Shown piece after piece: positions 16,983 to 26,671 of a stretch of 63,457 nt of DNA. Numbering within the stretch: position 1 is the first letter of the stretch; every line of letters starts with the position of its first letter. A program made the position numbers and the translations under genes. The notes beneath the pieces were generated by a model. It was not told where the DNA came from and did no database searches. It saw only the letters and a list, made by a program, of their open reading frames with translations. The DNA is taken from positions 1 through 63,457 of the forward strand of contig JAJYAG010000017.1 of NCBI GenBank assembly GCA_021779665.1, given 5' to 3'. This DNA is from Bacteroidota bacterium. GTDB lineage: Bacteria > Bacteroidota > Bacteroidia > Bacteroidales > JAAUTT01.

Positions 16983-17912
16983 ATGATTACAATCTGGAAA
17001 CAAGATAACGGGCTGGTTCAGGTTAGCCGCTTTGAAAGAAATACATGGATCAATGTTATTAGTCCTTCGCAGGAAGAAATAGAAAAACTTATTAATTACT
17101 ACAGAGTTCCCTCAGAATTTATTACTGACATTCTCGATATTGACGAAAGATCGCGCAGCGAGGTTGAAGGCCGCTGGTTAATGATTATTCTTCGTATTCC
17201 TGTTCATAGCCAAACAAACGGTTTACCTTTTTATACAGTGCCACTTGGTGTTTTAATATCTCATAATCTCATTATCACTATTTGTAATAACGACAACGAA
17301 ATTGTCAGGGAGTTGCTGTTCAACCCCAAATACCGCAACCTTAAGCTCACCGATAAGGCAAATTTTGTGCTTCAGCTGTTTTTCTGTTCAGCAACTTCAT
17401 TTCTTAGGTATTTAAAGGATATTAACCGCATGACCAATCAGGTTGAGCAGGATCTTTTAAAATCTTCCCGAAATAAGGAATTGCATAATCTTCTCAAAAT
17501 GGAGAAATGTCTTGTTTATTTTGTGACATCTCTCAAATCAAATGAGTTGTTGCTTTATAAACTTCAGCGGTCGAAACTGGTGAATCTGGAGGAAATTGAC
17601 GAAGATCTTCTGGAAGACGTTATTACCGAAAATAAACAGGCTATTGAAATGTCGAACATTTATAGCGACATTCAGAGCGGTATGATGGATGCATTTGCTT
17701 CGGTAGTTTCAAACAACCTCAACGTTGTGATGAAACAACTTACGTCCATTACCATTATCTTAATGATCCCCACATTAGTTGCAAGCATATACGGGATGAA
17801 TGTTCCCAACTTTATGGAAGACAACCCTTATGCATTTGTCATTATTCTTTGTATGACCGTTGCCTTTACAACTCTTGGAGTACTAATATTCAGAAAGAGA
17901 AATTTCTTTTAA
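16983..17912 (+). CDS. corA: CorA-family divalent cation transporter
   Basis: 309 residues. The large N-terminal cytoplasmic domain is followed by two C-terminal membrane helices, the first ending in the signature YGMN (270-273, 'SIYGMNVPNF') that forms the selectivity filter. The end is basic (FRKRNFF), as usual. CorA forms a pentameric inner-membrane channel for Mg2+ (or Co2+/Ni2+ or Zn2+ in some branches). The gene is preceded by a long structured leader, which suggests RNA-level control. Its stop codon overlaps the convergent rmuC stop. Confidence 0.93.
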   Translation: MITIWKQDNGLVQVSRFERNTWINVISPSQEEIEKLINYYRVPSEFITDILDIDERSRSEVEGRWLMIILRIPVHSQTNGLPFYTVPLGVLISHNLIITICNNDNEIVRELLFNPKYRNLKLTDKANFVLQLFFCSATSFLRYLKDINRMTNQVEQDLLKSSRNKELHNLLKMEKCLVYFVTSLKSNELLLYKLQRSKLVNLEEIDEDLLEDVITENKQAIEMSNIYSDIQSGMMDAFASVVSNNLNVVMKQLTSITIILMIPTLVASIYGMNVPNFMEDNPYAFVIILCMTVAFTTLGVLIFRKRNFF

Positions 17913-19360
17913 GAAGTTTCTCTTTCTGAATTTTCAGTTTCATCTGAGTTTTCATTGTTATCTGATAACAGAGCCATGGATTCGGCAACCGGGAGTGAAG
18001 TGATATTTTTTAGTTTATTCTGAATCTGCCGGCTTCGGGTGCCAACAAGATTGTCAATGTCTTCACTGGCTCTGTTTAGTTTTTCCTGGGCTTTTTTCAG
18101 AACGTCGTTAAACTTACCGAATTCCGTTTTTACGGCACTCAAAATTTTCCATACTTCACCCGATCGTTTTTCAATAGCCAGAGTCTTAAAACCCATCTGA
18201 AGACTGTGAAGAATAGCAGCTAAAGTTGTTGGACCGGTTATAATGATTTTGAAATCACGCTGCAAAATTTCCAACAGATCGGTTCTTCTTACAACTTCAG
18301 CATACAAACCTTCAATGGGTAAAAACATGATCCCAAAATCGGTTGTATGAGGTGGTTCAATGTATTTATCGCGGATGTCGCGGGCAACCTTTTTAATGGT
18401 ATTTTCAAGTGATCGGATTGCGGTCTGGATACAGGCACTGTCGGCTGTATCGTATGCCTCGAGAAGGCTGTAATAGTTTTCCAACGGAAATTTGGAATCG
18501 ATTGGCAATAATACTTCTTTTCCCGAATCATCTTTTCCCGGAAGTTTTATGGCAAATTCTACATTCTCTCTACAATCAGGCCGTGTAATAACGTTTGTAA
18601 CAAATTGATCTCTGGTCAGAATTTGCTCCAGGATATTTCCAAGCTGAACTTCACCAAAAATTCCTCTGGTTTTTACATTCGACAGCACTTTTTTAAGGTC
18701 ACCAACGCCATTGGCAAGTACCTGCATTTCGCCCAACCCTTTATGCACTAACTCCAAACGTTCGCTAACCAGCTTAAACGATTCGCTCAAGCGTTTCTCA
18801 AGTGTCGACTGCAATTTCTCATCAACAGTATTTCTCATTTCCTCCAGCTTTTTAGAGTTCTCCTCCAGTAAAGTTTTCAGCTGAGTATTCAAAGTGTCTC
18901 TGAGTTTCTCCAGGTTAGAATTGTTACTGTCCAGTTTCTGCCGCAGCATTTCATTAATATCACGGAGGTTCAGACGAAGTGAGTCCTCAAACGATTTGAG
19001 GGATCCGTTTAGTTGCTCGCGGTTTTTGTTGTTCGAGTCGGTGGTTATCAGCTGGAAGTTCTTCAGCTGCAGCGCGAAAGCTTCAAGATGTATACGCTGC
19101 TGTTCTCCAATGCTGGTTATGCTGCGGTTGATAATTTCGCTAAAGGTCTTAAAATGAACCTGAAGCTCATTGCGAAGATCTTTATTTTGTCCTGCAAGTT
19201 CCTCCCGGTAAATATGAAACTCATTTCTGATATTTTTTTCCAGCTTTTCGCGCTCAAGCGTTAGCAGCTGCTGTTGCTGATTTCTCGAGTTTACAAAAAA
19301 AATAACAAGGAAGACCTGACTGACCAAAATTAGACCGGAAGCAACCAGAAGGTAAATCAT
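17909..19360 (-). CDS. rmuC: RmuC family DNA recombination protein
   Basis: 483 residues: one N-terminal membrane helix (MIYLLVASGLILVSQVFLVIFFV), a long coiled coil (about 25-210, with many QL/LE/NL heptads), then the conserved RmuC nuclease-like core 'GVGDLKKVLSNVKTRGIFGEVQLGNILEQIL', 'PIDSKFPLENY' and 'GIMFLPIEGLYAEVVRR'. RmuC limits inversions at short inverted repeats in E. coli and has a PD-(D/E)XK-related fold. Convergent with corA, with a 4-bp overlap. Confidence 0.95.
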   Translation of the reverse strand: MIYLLVASGLILVSQVFLVIFFVNSRNQQQQLLTLEREKLEKNIRNEFHIYREELAGQNKDLRNELQVHFKTFSEIINRSITSIGEQQRIHLEAFALQLKNFQLITTDSNNKNREQLNGSLKSFEDSLRLNLRDINEMLRQKLDSNNSNLEKLRDTLNTQLKTLLEENSKKLEEMRNTVDEKLQSTLEKRLSESFKLVSERLELVHKGLGEMQVLANGVGDLKKVLSNVKTRGIFGEVQLGNILEQILTRDQFVTNVITRPDCRENVEFAIKLPGKDDSGKEVLLPIDSKFPLENYYSLLEAYDTADSACIQTAIRSLENTIKKVARDIRDKYIEPPHTTDFGIMFLPIEGLYAEVVRRTDLLEILQRDFKIIITGPTTLAAILHSLQMGFKTLAIEKRSGEVWKILSAVKTEFGKFNDVLKKAQEKLNRASEDIDNLVGTRSRQIQNKLKNITSLPVAESMALLSDNNENSDETENSERETS

Positions 19361-19462
19361 AAACAGAAAACTTTAAAATTTCTGATAAAGATAGATCAAA
19401 CCATTTTCATTTGTGTTGTTTTCGCTTTTTATGCAAGGGAGAGGGAAGCAAATGTTTCGGAT

Positions 19463-19492
19463 TTTGTATTTTAAAAAAATGTATTAACTTTA
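19463..19492 (+). promoter_or_regulatory. Promoter of lipoprotein gene B
   Basis: TTTG (19463-19466), 18-bp spacer, TAACTTTA (19485-19492). The predicted start near 19499 leaves a leader of about 45 nt. Confidence 0.5.
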
Positions 19493-19544
19493 CTCGAACA
19501 TATTAATAACAAAGCCCAACTATATTACCAAAACACAAAAGGTT

Positions 19545-20462
19545 ATGTTTAGAAAAAAGTACCTTTCACAAGTTTCTTCTTTGTTTATAATTTCCTGTTT
19601 TGTCGTAGCAACCTCCTGTAAATCGGGTGGGGGTGATAACTCAAATAATCTGGCAATTGATTCATCTGATCTTGAACAGGATATTTTTGAAGACATCAGT
19701 ACAGCCAAACAAATTTTCTATTCACTTCCATCTCCGTTGGAATCGGCAATGCTGATCAAATCGTCAGGAGCAACCTTTGACGAAAAGCTTTTGAACCCTA
19801 CAAATAATACCACCAAATATACCACCAACAAGAGTATGGCATTAAACCTGGGCGCTTATACCACCGACCTGAGTTATGCCAGTTTGTTCGACCAGGCCCA
19901 GATCACCATTTCCTATATGGATGCTTCCAAAAAAATGGCCGACGGTTTGGGAATACTCGATGCAATTGATAAGACAACCATTGACCGTTTGGAAGAAAAT
20001 ATTAACAACCGCGATGTGATATTGGATATTATTTCTGAAACTTTCATGTCGTCAACCTCGTTCTTAAAGGAAAATGAACGTCAGTCACTTTCATCTATAG
20101 TTATGGTAGGAGGATGGATTGAAGGTCTTTATATCGCAACTCAGCTTGTTGGAGATAAATTTTCGGCCGACTCAAAAATTGTTGAACGCATTGTTGATCA
20201 AAAACTTTCGCTGGATATGGTAATGAAACTTCTCGAAAGCAACAAGACCAACGAAGATGTAGCTGCAATTATCACTGAAATGCAGGATCTTAAAACCACT
20301 TACGACAAGATCATTATCAAATCGTCGAAGATTGAACCAGTTCTCGATGAAAATACCAAGGTAACTACCCTTAAATCAGAATCTTCCTCCAACATTAATG
20401 AAAGTATTTTTGTGGAATTGCGTAATAAAGTAAAAAATATAAGAACTAATTATACGCTCTAA
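19545..20462 (+). CDS. Lipoprotein, paralogue B of a two-member family
   Basis: 305 residues; type II signal peptide with lipobox ATSC (Cys25). It is homologous over its length to the lipoprotein at 15765 ('ATFDEKLLNP', 'NLGAYTTDLSYASLFDQ', 'GGWIEGLYIAT', 'RIVDQKLSLD'). It differs by a longer C-terminal tail with a Thr/Ser-rich segment (TKVTTLKSESSSN). The function is unknown. A small secreted protein gene follows 12 bp later and is probably in the same transcript, ending at a strong terminator. Confidence 0.8.
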   Translation: MFRKKYLSQVSSLFIISCFVVATSCKSGGGDNSNNLAIDSSDLEQDIFEDISTAKQIFYSLPSPLESAMLIKSSGATFDEKLLNPTNNTTKYTTNKSMALNLGAYTTDLSYASLFDQAQITISYMDASKKMADGLGILDAIDKTTIDRLEENINNRDVILDIISETFMSSTSFLKENERQSLSSIVMVGGWIEGLYIATQLVGDKFSADSKIVERIVDQKLSLDMVMKLLESNKTNEDVAAIITEMQDLKTTYDKIIIKSSKIEPVLDENTKVTTLKSESSSNINESIFVELRNKVKNIRTNYTL

Positions 20463-20474
20463 TAATTTGTAGTC

Positions 20475-20915
20475 ATGAAGAAAATCTTACCGGTTGTAGT
20501 TTTTTTGTTTTTAATAACCGTAAACTTTTCGGCAAACGGCCAATGTAAAAGCTTTGCCAAAAAAATCTGTAAACTCGAGCTCATTCCCTATATTCACGAT
20601 GGTAATTATCATGCTGCCGTTTTAACCGAAGGCGAGGAAGCTGAATTATATAAGACCTTTTACGAAGGCCAGGAATACAGAATAGCCGTTTGTGGAAGTG
20701 AAGTATTTGCCAATGTAGAATTCAAAGTTATTGATGCAAATAAGAAGGTTCTTTATAATAACAGGGATCACGGGATGTCGAAAATCTGGGACTTTAAACT
20801 CGAGTCGAGTCAACAGTTGAAGATTGTTGTGAAAGTTCCTGTAAGCTCTGCTACCAAGCCTGAAACCGAAATTGTAAGCGGTTGTGTGGCCATTATGTTT
20901 GGTTTCAAAGGATAG
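20475..20915 (+). CDS. Small secreted protein of unknown function
   Basis: 146 residues with a signal peptide (MKKILPVVVFLFLITVNFSANGQ). The mature protein has a Cys pair near its start (CKSFAKKICKLELIPYIHDG) and a beta-rich pattern ending in 'ETEIVSGCVAIMFGFKG'. The layout 'YIHDGNYHAAVLTEGEEAELYKTFYEGQEYRIAVCG' resembles a small beta-sandwich. I do not recognise the family. It is the last gene of the lipoprotein B unit and may act in the periplasm with it. Confidence 0.7.
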   Translation: MKKILPVVVFLFLITVNFSANGQCKSFAKKICKLELIPYIHDGNYHAAVLTEGEEAELYKTFYEGQEYRIAVCGSEVFANVEFKVIDANKKVLYNNRDHGMSKIWDFKLESSQQLKIVVKVPVSSATKPETEIVSGCVAIMFGFKG

Positions 20916-20936
20916 TGATAAATGATATTTTTAGAG

Positions 20937-20962
20937 AAGGGGCTGAATGCCCCTTTTTTTGT
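20937..20962 (+). terminator. Intrinsic terminator
   Basis: AAGGGGC (20937-20943), loop TGAAT, GCCCCTT (20949-20955), then TTTTT. It ends the lipoprotein B unit. Confidence 0.9.
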
Positions 20963-20966
20963 GTTT

Positions 20967-21875
20967 CTAATCTTCGGTATCCGGTTCAAAAAATACCCAC
21001 TGAATTGCAGGATTTGTCTTCTTTAATTCAGCTTCGCATGTATTAATATTTTCCAAAAGCTGCTTTACAGTTTCTGTCTTTTTCATTTCTACTTTAACGG
21101 CAACCATTACCTGAGCACCAAGTTGAAGAGTTATCAGATTGAGGACTTTGCCAACTTCGGGTCGATTTTCAAGAAAGTTAATTATCTGGTCGCGCGTTTC
21201 CTGATCCGAGCTCTGACCAATGAGCAGTGTTTTGATTTTTATTGCCAGGAAAAAGGAGATAATGATTAACAGAACTCCAATTCCAATACTTCCGATAGCA
21301 TCGAACACCGGGTTTCCTGTAACCATGGAAAGTATTATTGCAGCAAGAGCAAAAGTTAAACCTAGCAGAGCCGCAATATCCTCACCCAAAACAACGATTA
21401 ACTCGCTTTGCCGGCTGTTTTTGACCCATTTCCACAAACTTTCGTTATGGCGTAGTTTATTAATCTGGGTGATACAACCATACAACGAAGCAGACTCAAG
21501 AACTATACTTACCGAGAGCACAATAATGGCAATAAATGGACTTTTTAATCCTTCATGCGAATTTAATTTGTGAATACCTTCGTAAACCGAAAAAAGACCT
21601 CCCATGCTAAACAGGATAAGGGCCACCATGAAGGACCAGAAATAAATTTCTTTTCCGTAACCAAGAGGGTGTACCGGATCAGGCTTCTTTTTTGAAGTTT
21701 TCAAACCTAAAAACAAAAGGCCCTGATTGCCACAATCGGCAAACGAATGGATTGATTCAGCAAGCATCGCACCCGAGCCCGTAATTACTGCTGCAACTGT
21801 TTTGGTTATTGCTATGCCAAGATTTGCCAGTAAGGCAAAAAGTATCGATTTAACTGAAGCTTCCTGATGCGACAT
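20967..21875 (-). CDS. Cation diffusion facilitator (CDF) family transporter
   Basis: 302 residues with about six membrane helices and a C-terminal cytoplasmic domain. The metal site of helix 2 is 'AESIHSFADCGNQG' (HxxxD) and that of helix 5 is 'VVLGEDIAALLG' (ExxD-like order), so Zn2+ or a similar metal is exported in exchange for H+. The segment after helix 3 is extended, as in the eukaryote-like (ZnT9-type) branch, and the end 'INTCEAELKKTNPAIQWVFFEPD' is typical of that branch. A single gene, convergent with the lipoprotein unit. Confidence 0.9.
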   Translation of the reverse strand: MSHQEASVKSILFALLANLGIAITKTVAAVITGSGAMLAESIHSFADCGNQGLLFLGLKTSKKKPDPVHPLGYGKEIYFWSFMVALILFSMGGLFSVYEGIHKLNSHEGLKSPFIAIIVLSVSIVLESASLYGCITQINKLRHNESLWKWVKNSRQSELIVVLGEDIAALLGLTFALAAIILSMVTGNPVFDAIGSIGIGVLLIIISFFLAIKIKTLLIGQSSDQETRDQIINFLENRPEVGKVLNLITLQLGAQVMVAVKVEMKKTETVKQLLENINTCEAELKKTNPAIQWVFFEPDTED

Positions 21876-21996
21876 TCTTATGATGTTTATGGTCTTTGAT
21901 TAATAAGGATTTTAAACTGCAAAAGTAATTAATAATACTTATAATCTTTTATTGGATTGTCGCACTTTATGACTTACAGCTTTCCGTAATTAACAG

Positions 21997-22066
21997 AAAA
22001 AGCCAGGAGAGACACAGACTTAACCCTAACCAGTAAATTTTTGCTGATCTCTCCAAAGCTTTTTAT
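21997..22066 (-). terminator. Probable terminator of the efflux operon
   Basis: Inverted repeat GGAGAGA (22006-22012) / TCTCTCC (22048-22054) with flanking GC pairs and a long loop; on the minus strand it is followed by GGCTTTTTC. It overlaps the stop codon of the PG0541-like gene. Confidence 0.45.
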
Positions 22067-22356
22067 ATACTTTCTTCTACATTCCAGACGAATGCCCGTA
22101 AACCCTGATCTTCAACCTTGTTGTTCAGATTTGTTAATTTTTCGAGTAAGCGGGTTACTTTTTCATCGGGTATAATAGTAATCAAAGCATTGTTTAATGA
22201 AGGCCAGGTGTGGGTACCCAGATGTGGTTCTCCACTATTTGTTCCCCTTCCTTTTACTTCGGTCCATTGGGTGTAGCCACGGATGGCAAGACTGTCGAGA
22301 ATGTCTTCCACCTCCTCGGTTAATGCCTGATTATGTGATATAAATACTGATTTCAT
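22063..22356 (-). CDS. PG0541-like small protein associated with an RND pump
   Basis: 97 residues from the ATG at 22356 (MKSVFISHNQALTEEVEDILDSL). An upstream in-frame ATG at 22389 adds a non-conserved 11 residues. It has a P-II/ferredoxin-like pattern: 'RGYTQWTEVKGRGTNSGEPHLGTHTWPSLNNALITIIPDEKV', with conserved GRGxxxGxPxLGxHxWP. A protein of this type sits in the same place in the Porphyromonas gingivalis xepCAB efflux locus (PG0538-PG0541). Being P-II-like, it could sense a ligand or control the pump; this is inference. It is the last gene of the operon. Confidence 0.75.
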   Translation of the reverse strand: MKSVFISHNQALTEEVEDILDSLAIRGYTQWTEVKGRGTNSGEPHLGTHTWPSLNNALITIIPDEKVTRLLEKLTNLNNKVEDQGLRAFVWNVEESI

Positions 22357-22437
22357 AATATTCAATTTTAAAATAGAATGAATCTGCATGTCGATTCATT
22401 CTTATGTTTTTTACGGACATGCCCGGAGGTATATAAT

Positions 22438-25400
22438 TTAGTTTTGTGTTCCCTGAACTAATTCTTTCCGGTCCTTTTTCATCCTACCGATGCCAAACAT
22501 GGTGTAAATAGCAGGAATCAACACCAGTGTTACTAAAGTTGAGAACGTTAAACCACTGAAAATGGCAATTGCCATCGGTTTCCACATTTCAGCACCTTCA
22601 CCGGGATTGAAAATCATAGGAATCATAGCGAGAATAACAGTCAGTGACGTCATTAACACAGGTCTTAACCTTGAACGGCCAGCCTTAACAACAGCTTGTT
22701 TCAATGAATAGCCACGGTCGCGGAGAAGGTTGGTAAAGTCGACCAGAAGAATACCGTTTTTAACTACAATACCGATGAGCATTACCACCCCGATAAGCGA
22801 AATAACGTTGATGGTGGATTTAAAAATGAACAATCCCAGAAACACGCCGGTTAAGGCAAACGGGATGGAGAACATAATGATGAATGGCTCACTTAAAGAT
22901 TCGAACTGCGCAGCCATTACAATGTAAACCAGTAAAACCGAAAGCAGAAGCAGCAAAATAAGATTACTGAACGATTCCTGCATATCTTCGGCACTTCCGC
23001 CATATTCGATGGTAACGCCGTCGGGTATTTTCATGGTTGCAATTTTCTTCTCAATTTCAGCCTTTACTGTTCCAAGGTCGGAGCCAGATATTGCGGCCGA
23101 TACGGTGAGGTAACGTTCCTTGTTCTCGCGCTCAATGTTTGGCTGGGCATACAGCTGTTTAAGGGTCGCTATTTCATGCAGCTTGATTAATTTTCCCTGC
23201 GGAGTTGGAATACTTATGTTAAGAATGTCTTCAGTCGATTTACGGTAGTTTTCGTCAAAACGAACAATAACATCAAATTCGTCGCCGCCTTCTTTGTATT
23301 TGGTTGCTGTTAAACCTGTTATTCTGTTGCGGATGGATGTTGCAACAGTAGCTGTATTCAGGCCGAAATAAGTCATTTTTTCGTTATCGAGCACAAGAGA
23401 CAGTTCAGCCTTTTCTTTATCGCGGCTAACAATGATGTCTTTTGTACCCGGAATTTTTTTCATCTCTTCCGAAATTTGCTCGGCCATTAAGTTGGTGGCA
23501 TCAAAATCATGCCCGAAAATCATGACCTGCAGGTTACTACCACCTCCGGAGCCCATTATGCTTGAGCTTCGGGTACTTCCCGGGTCAACAAAATAAGTTT
23601 CTACTTCAGCATATTTTTCAATATCCTTTCTCATGTTTTCGGAAACTTCGAAAATATCGCGTTTGCGATCTTTTCTATCCTTCATTTTGAAAGTGTAGCT
23701 GATAATATAGTTTCCGGTCTCTGAAAAGATGGAAGCCATGCTGTTTTCGTCGCCCGAGCCCGCGCTGGCCGAAACTATTTCAATTTCGGGATACTGCATA
23801 AAAGTTGAATCGAGTTTGCGTGCAAGATTGGTGGTTTCGTCGAGCTTGATTCCCTGAACAAGCTTTACCGTAGCCGAGATTCGTCCATTGTCGGAAGCGG
23901 GCATGAATTCTGTTCCAATAAATTTTGTAAGCAAAAGAGACGAAATGAAGACCAATGTTGAAACCCCTATAATTGTCCACCGATGACCGACAGCCCAGAC
24001 AAGTATCTTTTCATAAAAGTTGTCGAGCTTGTTAAACATGTTTTGCGAACCCCAGAATAGTTTTCCTGACAATGATTTTTTGTCGGGAAGTTTGGTATTC
24101 AGAAGTTTAGCCGATAACATCGGGGTCAACGTCAAAGCAACAATAACTGAGGTTGTAATGGAGATGGTTACAATAAATCCAAGAGGTTTGAAAAGTATAC
24201 CTGTAACGCCTCCAAGCATTGTTAAAGGAAGGAATACAACGATAATGGTCAGGGTTGAGGCAATAACCGCTAGACTTACCTCATTCGTTCCGTAAATAGC
24301 TGCTTCACGCGAAAAACCGCCGTGTTCAAGTTTTTTTGTAATATTTTCAAGAACCACAATGGAGTCGTCGACCACCAAACCAATTGCGATTGAAATAGAC
24401 GATAGTGTGATGATATTGATAGTTCCGCCCGAGAGATGCATGTAGATGAAACCTGCAATCAGCGAGACCGGAATTGACAAGGCCACAATGAACGTAGCCC
24501 TCCAGCGGCCAAGAAATAGCAAAACCACAAGCACAACAAAAACAAGTGCGTAAATAACGGTTTCTTTAAGGTTATTTATAGAATTAATCGTGTAAACAGA
24601 AGAATCGTAAAGAGCTTCAATTTTTACATCGGGAGGAAGGTTCTTTTTGATTTCCTCCACTTTATTTTTGACATTTGCAGCAACCTCCACGGTGTTAGCG
24701 TCCGATTGTTTCTGAACCATAATCCGCACACTCTTTTTGCCATTGGCGCGGACATCCGATTTTATTTTTTTGAGGCTATCGCGAACCGTGGCAACGTCTT
24801 TCAGGTAAACGGTTTTGCCATCGCGGTTACTGATAACCAGATTTTTAATAATATCGCTGTTTTCGAATTCTCCCTGTAAACGAAGTGGAAAGTCGGATTT
24901 TCCCATCTCAATACTTCCTGAAGGTAAATTCAGGTTGTTGGCACTTAATACTCCGCCAATCTGTTCAACTGAAAGGTTGTAAGCATCGAGTTTACGAGGG
25001 TCAACATCCACCATCACCGCACGGGTTGGAGCTCCGCTCTGGTAAACGCTTCCTACTCCGTCGATTCTGTTTATGGGCTGGATAACTTTGTTATCGAGAA
25101 TTTCTTCTATTGCTGCATAGCTTTCTTCGGAAGTGACTGAAAACATCAACACCGGAATCATGCTGGTGCTGATCTTTAATATGGTAGGACTCTCAACTTC
25201 CTCGGGTAAATTCCTTTCAGATAATCCAACGGCATTTCGAACTTCATTCACAGCTTCATCCAGATTCGCACCCCATTCATATTCAAGTGTGATCACCGAT
25301 ATGTTTTCTTTCGATTTGGAGCTCATTTTTTTCAGATTGGTAAGCGATCCAAATCCGTCTTCGAGCTTGCGGGTAATGTTTTGTTCCACATCGGATGCAC

Positions 25401-25563
25401 TGGCGCCCTGATAATAGGTAAACACTGTAATCATAGGCGGTTCCATTTTAGGGAAATAGTCCACCGGCAATTGAAAGTACGAATACAACCCGAAAACCAT
25501 GATACCCACAAAGATCATGATCGTGGTAACGGGCTTCTTTACGGCACTGCTATATATACTCAT
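22438..25563 (-). CDS. RND efflux permease (AcrB/MexB-type)
   Basis: 1041 residues, the normal length. It has the expected two halves: TM1 (PVTTIMIFVGIMVFGLYSYF), a large periplasmic loop, a TM2-6 block with the proton-relay pair Asp399-Asp400 in 'IGLVVDDSIVVLENI', a second loop, and TM8-12 ('MAAQFESLSEPFIIMFSIP', 'GIVVKNGILLVDF'). It is a trimeric proton-driven exporter in the inner membrane, working with the membrane fusion and TolC-like proteins encoded just upstream. The substrate is not predictable. Confidence 0.95.
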   Translation of the reverse strand: MSIYSSAVKKPVTTIMIFVGIMVFGLYSYFQLPVDYFPKMEPPMITVFTYYQGASASDVEQNITRKLEDGFGSLTNLKKMSSKSKENISVITLEYEWGANLDEAVNEVRNAVGLSERNLPEEVESPTILKISTSMIPVLMFSVTSEESYAAIEEILDNKVIQPINRIDGVGSVYQSGAPTRAVMVDVDPRKLDAYNLSVEQIGGVLSANNLNLPSGSIEMGKSDFPLRLQGEFENSDIIKNLVISNRDGKTVYLKDVATVRDSLKKIKSDVRANGKKSVRIMVQKQSDANTVEVAANVKNKVEEIKKNLPPDVKIEALYDSSVYTINSINNLKETVIYALVFVVLVVLLFLGRWRATFIVALSIPVSLIAGFIYMHLSGGTINIITLSSISIAIGLVVDDSIVVLENITKKLEHGGFSREAAIYGTNEVSLAVIASTLTIIVVFLPLTMLGGVTGILFKPLGFIVTISITTSVIVALTLTPMLSAKLLNTKLPDKKSLSGKLFWGSQNMFNKLDNFYEKILVWAVGHRWTIIGVSTLVFISSLLLTKFIGTEFMPASDNGRISATVKLVQGIKLDETTNLARKLDSTFMQYPEIEIVSASAGSGDENSMASIFSETGNYIISYTFKMKDRKDRKRDIFEVSENMRKDIEKYAEVETYFVDPGSTRSSSIMGSGGGSNLQVMIFGHDFDATNLMAEQISEEMKKIPGTKDIIVSRDKEKAELSLVLDNEKMTYFGLNTATVATSIRNRITGLTATKYKEGGDEFDVIVRFDENYRKSTEDILNISIPTPQGKLIKLHEIATLKQLYAQPNIERENKERYLTVSAAISGSDLGTVKAEIEKKIATMKIPDGVTIEYGGSAEDMQESFSNLILLLLLSVLLVYIVMAAQFESLSEPFIIMFSIPFALTGVFLGLFIFKSTINVISLIGVVMLIGIVVKNGILLVDFTNLLRDRGYSLKQAVVKAGRSRLRPVLMTSLTVILAMIPMIFNPGEGAEMWKPMAIAIFSGLTFSTLVTLVLIPAIYTMFGIGRMKKDRKELVQGTQN

Positions 25564-25596
25564 TTTGATATCTTTTTATGTTTGGTAGATCTTGTG

Positions 25597-26646
25597 TTAA
25601 TTGACGATTTTTATTGCTGCCTGGTCTTCAAGTTTATTCTGACCTACAATTATCAGCTCCTCGCCAGCTTTGATGCCATCGAGAATCTCTGTTTTATCAT
25701 CAATAATACGTCCGGTTTTTACCTGTTTTTTAATGGCTTTATTGTTTTGATTCACAAAAGTGTACATATTATTTGTGCCTGTTTGTTTAATGATGGCAAT
25801 GGAAGGTACAAGCACTGCAGCGCCTTGCCCAAAGTTGAGGCGGAGTTTGGCAAACATTCCCGGACGAAGTTTCAGATCTCCGTTCTGAACTTTAATTTCC
25901 ACTATAAAAGTCTTGGTTGCGTTATCGATGGTGGGATAAATCCTGTATACTTCTCCTTTAAAGACTTTGCCCGGATATAACTCCGATACAACATCAGCTT
26001 TCATTCCAATTTTAACCGATGGAAAATAGCTGGAAGATACACTCACTTGTGCTGTAAGATTGTTAATCTGGATGAGCGAAACAACTGCAGGTTTGCCAAC
26101 GGAAGCAACCGGCGATCCTGTGTACATTTCGCCATCTTCGAAGTATTTTCCTGAAATTATTCCGCTGAACGGAGCTTTAAGCTGGGTATTTTCCAGAAGA
26201 AACTCGTAATTGCTTCTGGCTATATCGTACCGGGCTTTAAGTTGATCATACTGCTGGTCGGCAATGCTCTTGGTTTTCTTCAAAGTATCGAGGCGTTTAA
26301 AATCGGCTTCCAGGTTAATCATGTTAATTTTGGCCTGCTGAAGCTGGGTACGGTCCATCTGAACCAGCACCTGACCCTGATTTACCTTATCGCTGATTTC
26401 AACATTTATTTTTTCAATACGTCCCGGAGAGGCCGGAGCCATGTGTACTTCTTCAAATGCCGAAAGGGTAGAGGTGTAATCTATTTCGCGCGATATATTT
26501 TCTTCTCCGGCAATCATTGTTTTCACCGTTATCAGTTTAACACTGTCGGCTCCTCCGGCAGTATCGGTTGTCTTTTTTGAAGTACAGGCTGAATTAGCCA
26601 TTAAGAAGGCAATGAATGAAAATGATATGAATTTTAAAGTTTTCAT
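25597..26646 (-). CDS. RND pump membrane fusion protein (HlyD/AcrA-type lipoprotein)
   Basis: 349 residues. The N-terminus 'MKTLKFISFSFIAFLMANSACTSKK' has a lipobox-like NSAC, so it is probably lipid-anchored in the inner membrane. It has the lipoyl-like halves 'PASPGRIEKINVEISDKVNQGQVLVQMD' and 'KAPFSGIISGKYFEDGEMYTGS' around a helical hairpin, and a C-terminal beta-barrel 'LRPGMFAKLRLNFG'. It bridges the RND permease and the outer membrane channel. The genes are 25 to 33 bp apart. Confidence 0.93.
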   Translation of the reverse strand: MKTLKFISFSFIAFLMANSACTSKKTTDTAGGADSVKLITVKTMIAGEENISREIDYTSTLSAFEEVHMAPASPGRIEKINVEISDKVNQGQVLVQMDRTQLQQAKINMINLEADFKRLDTLKKTKSIADQQYDQLKARYDIARSNYEFLLENTQLKAPFSGIISGKYFEDGEMYTGSPVASVGKPAVVSLIQINNLTAQVSVSSSYFPSVKIGMKADVVSELYPGKVFKGEVYRIYPTIDNATKTFIVEIKVQNGDLKLRPGMFAKLRLNFGQGAAVLVPSIAIIKQTGTNNMYTFVNQNNKAIKKQVKTGRIIDDKTEILDGIKAGEELIIVGQNKLEDQAAIKIVN

Positions 26647-26671
26647 TTATGTTCGGTTTTATTGTTTTCGA

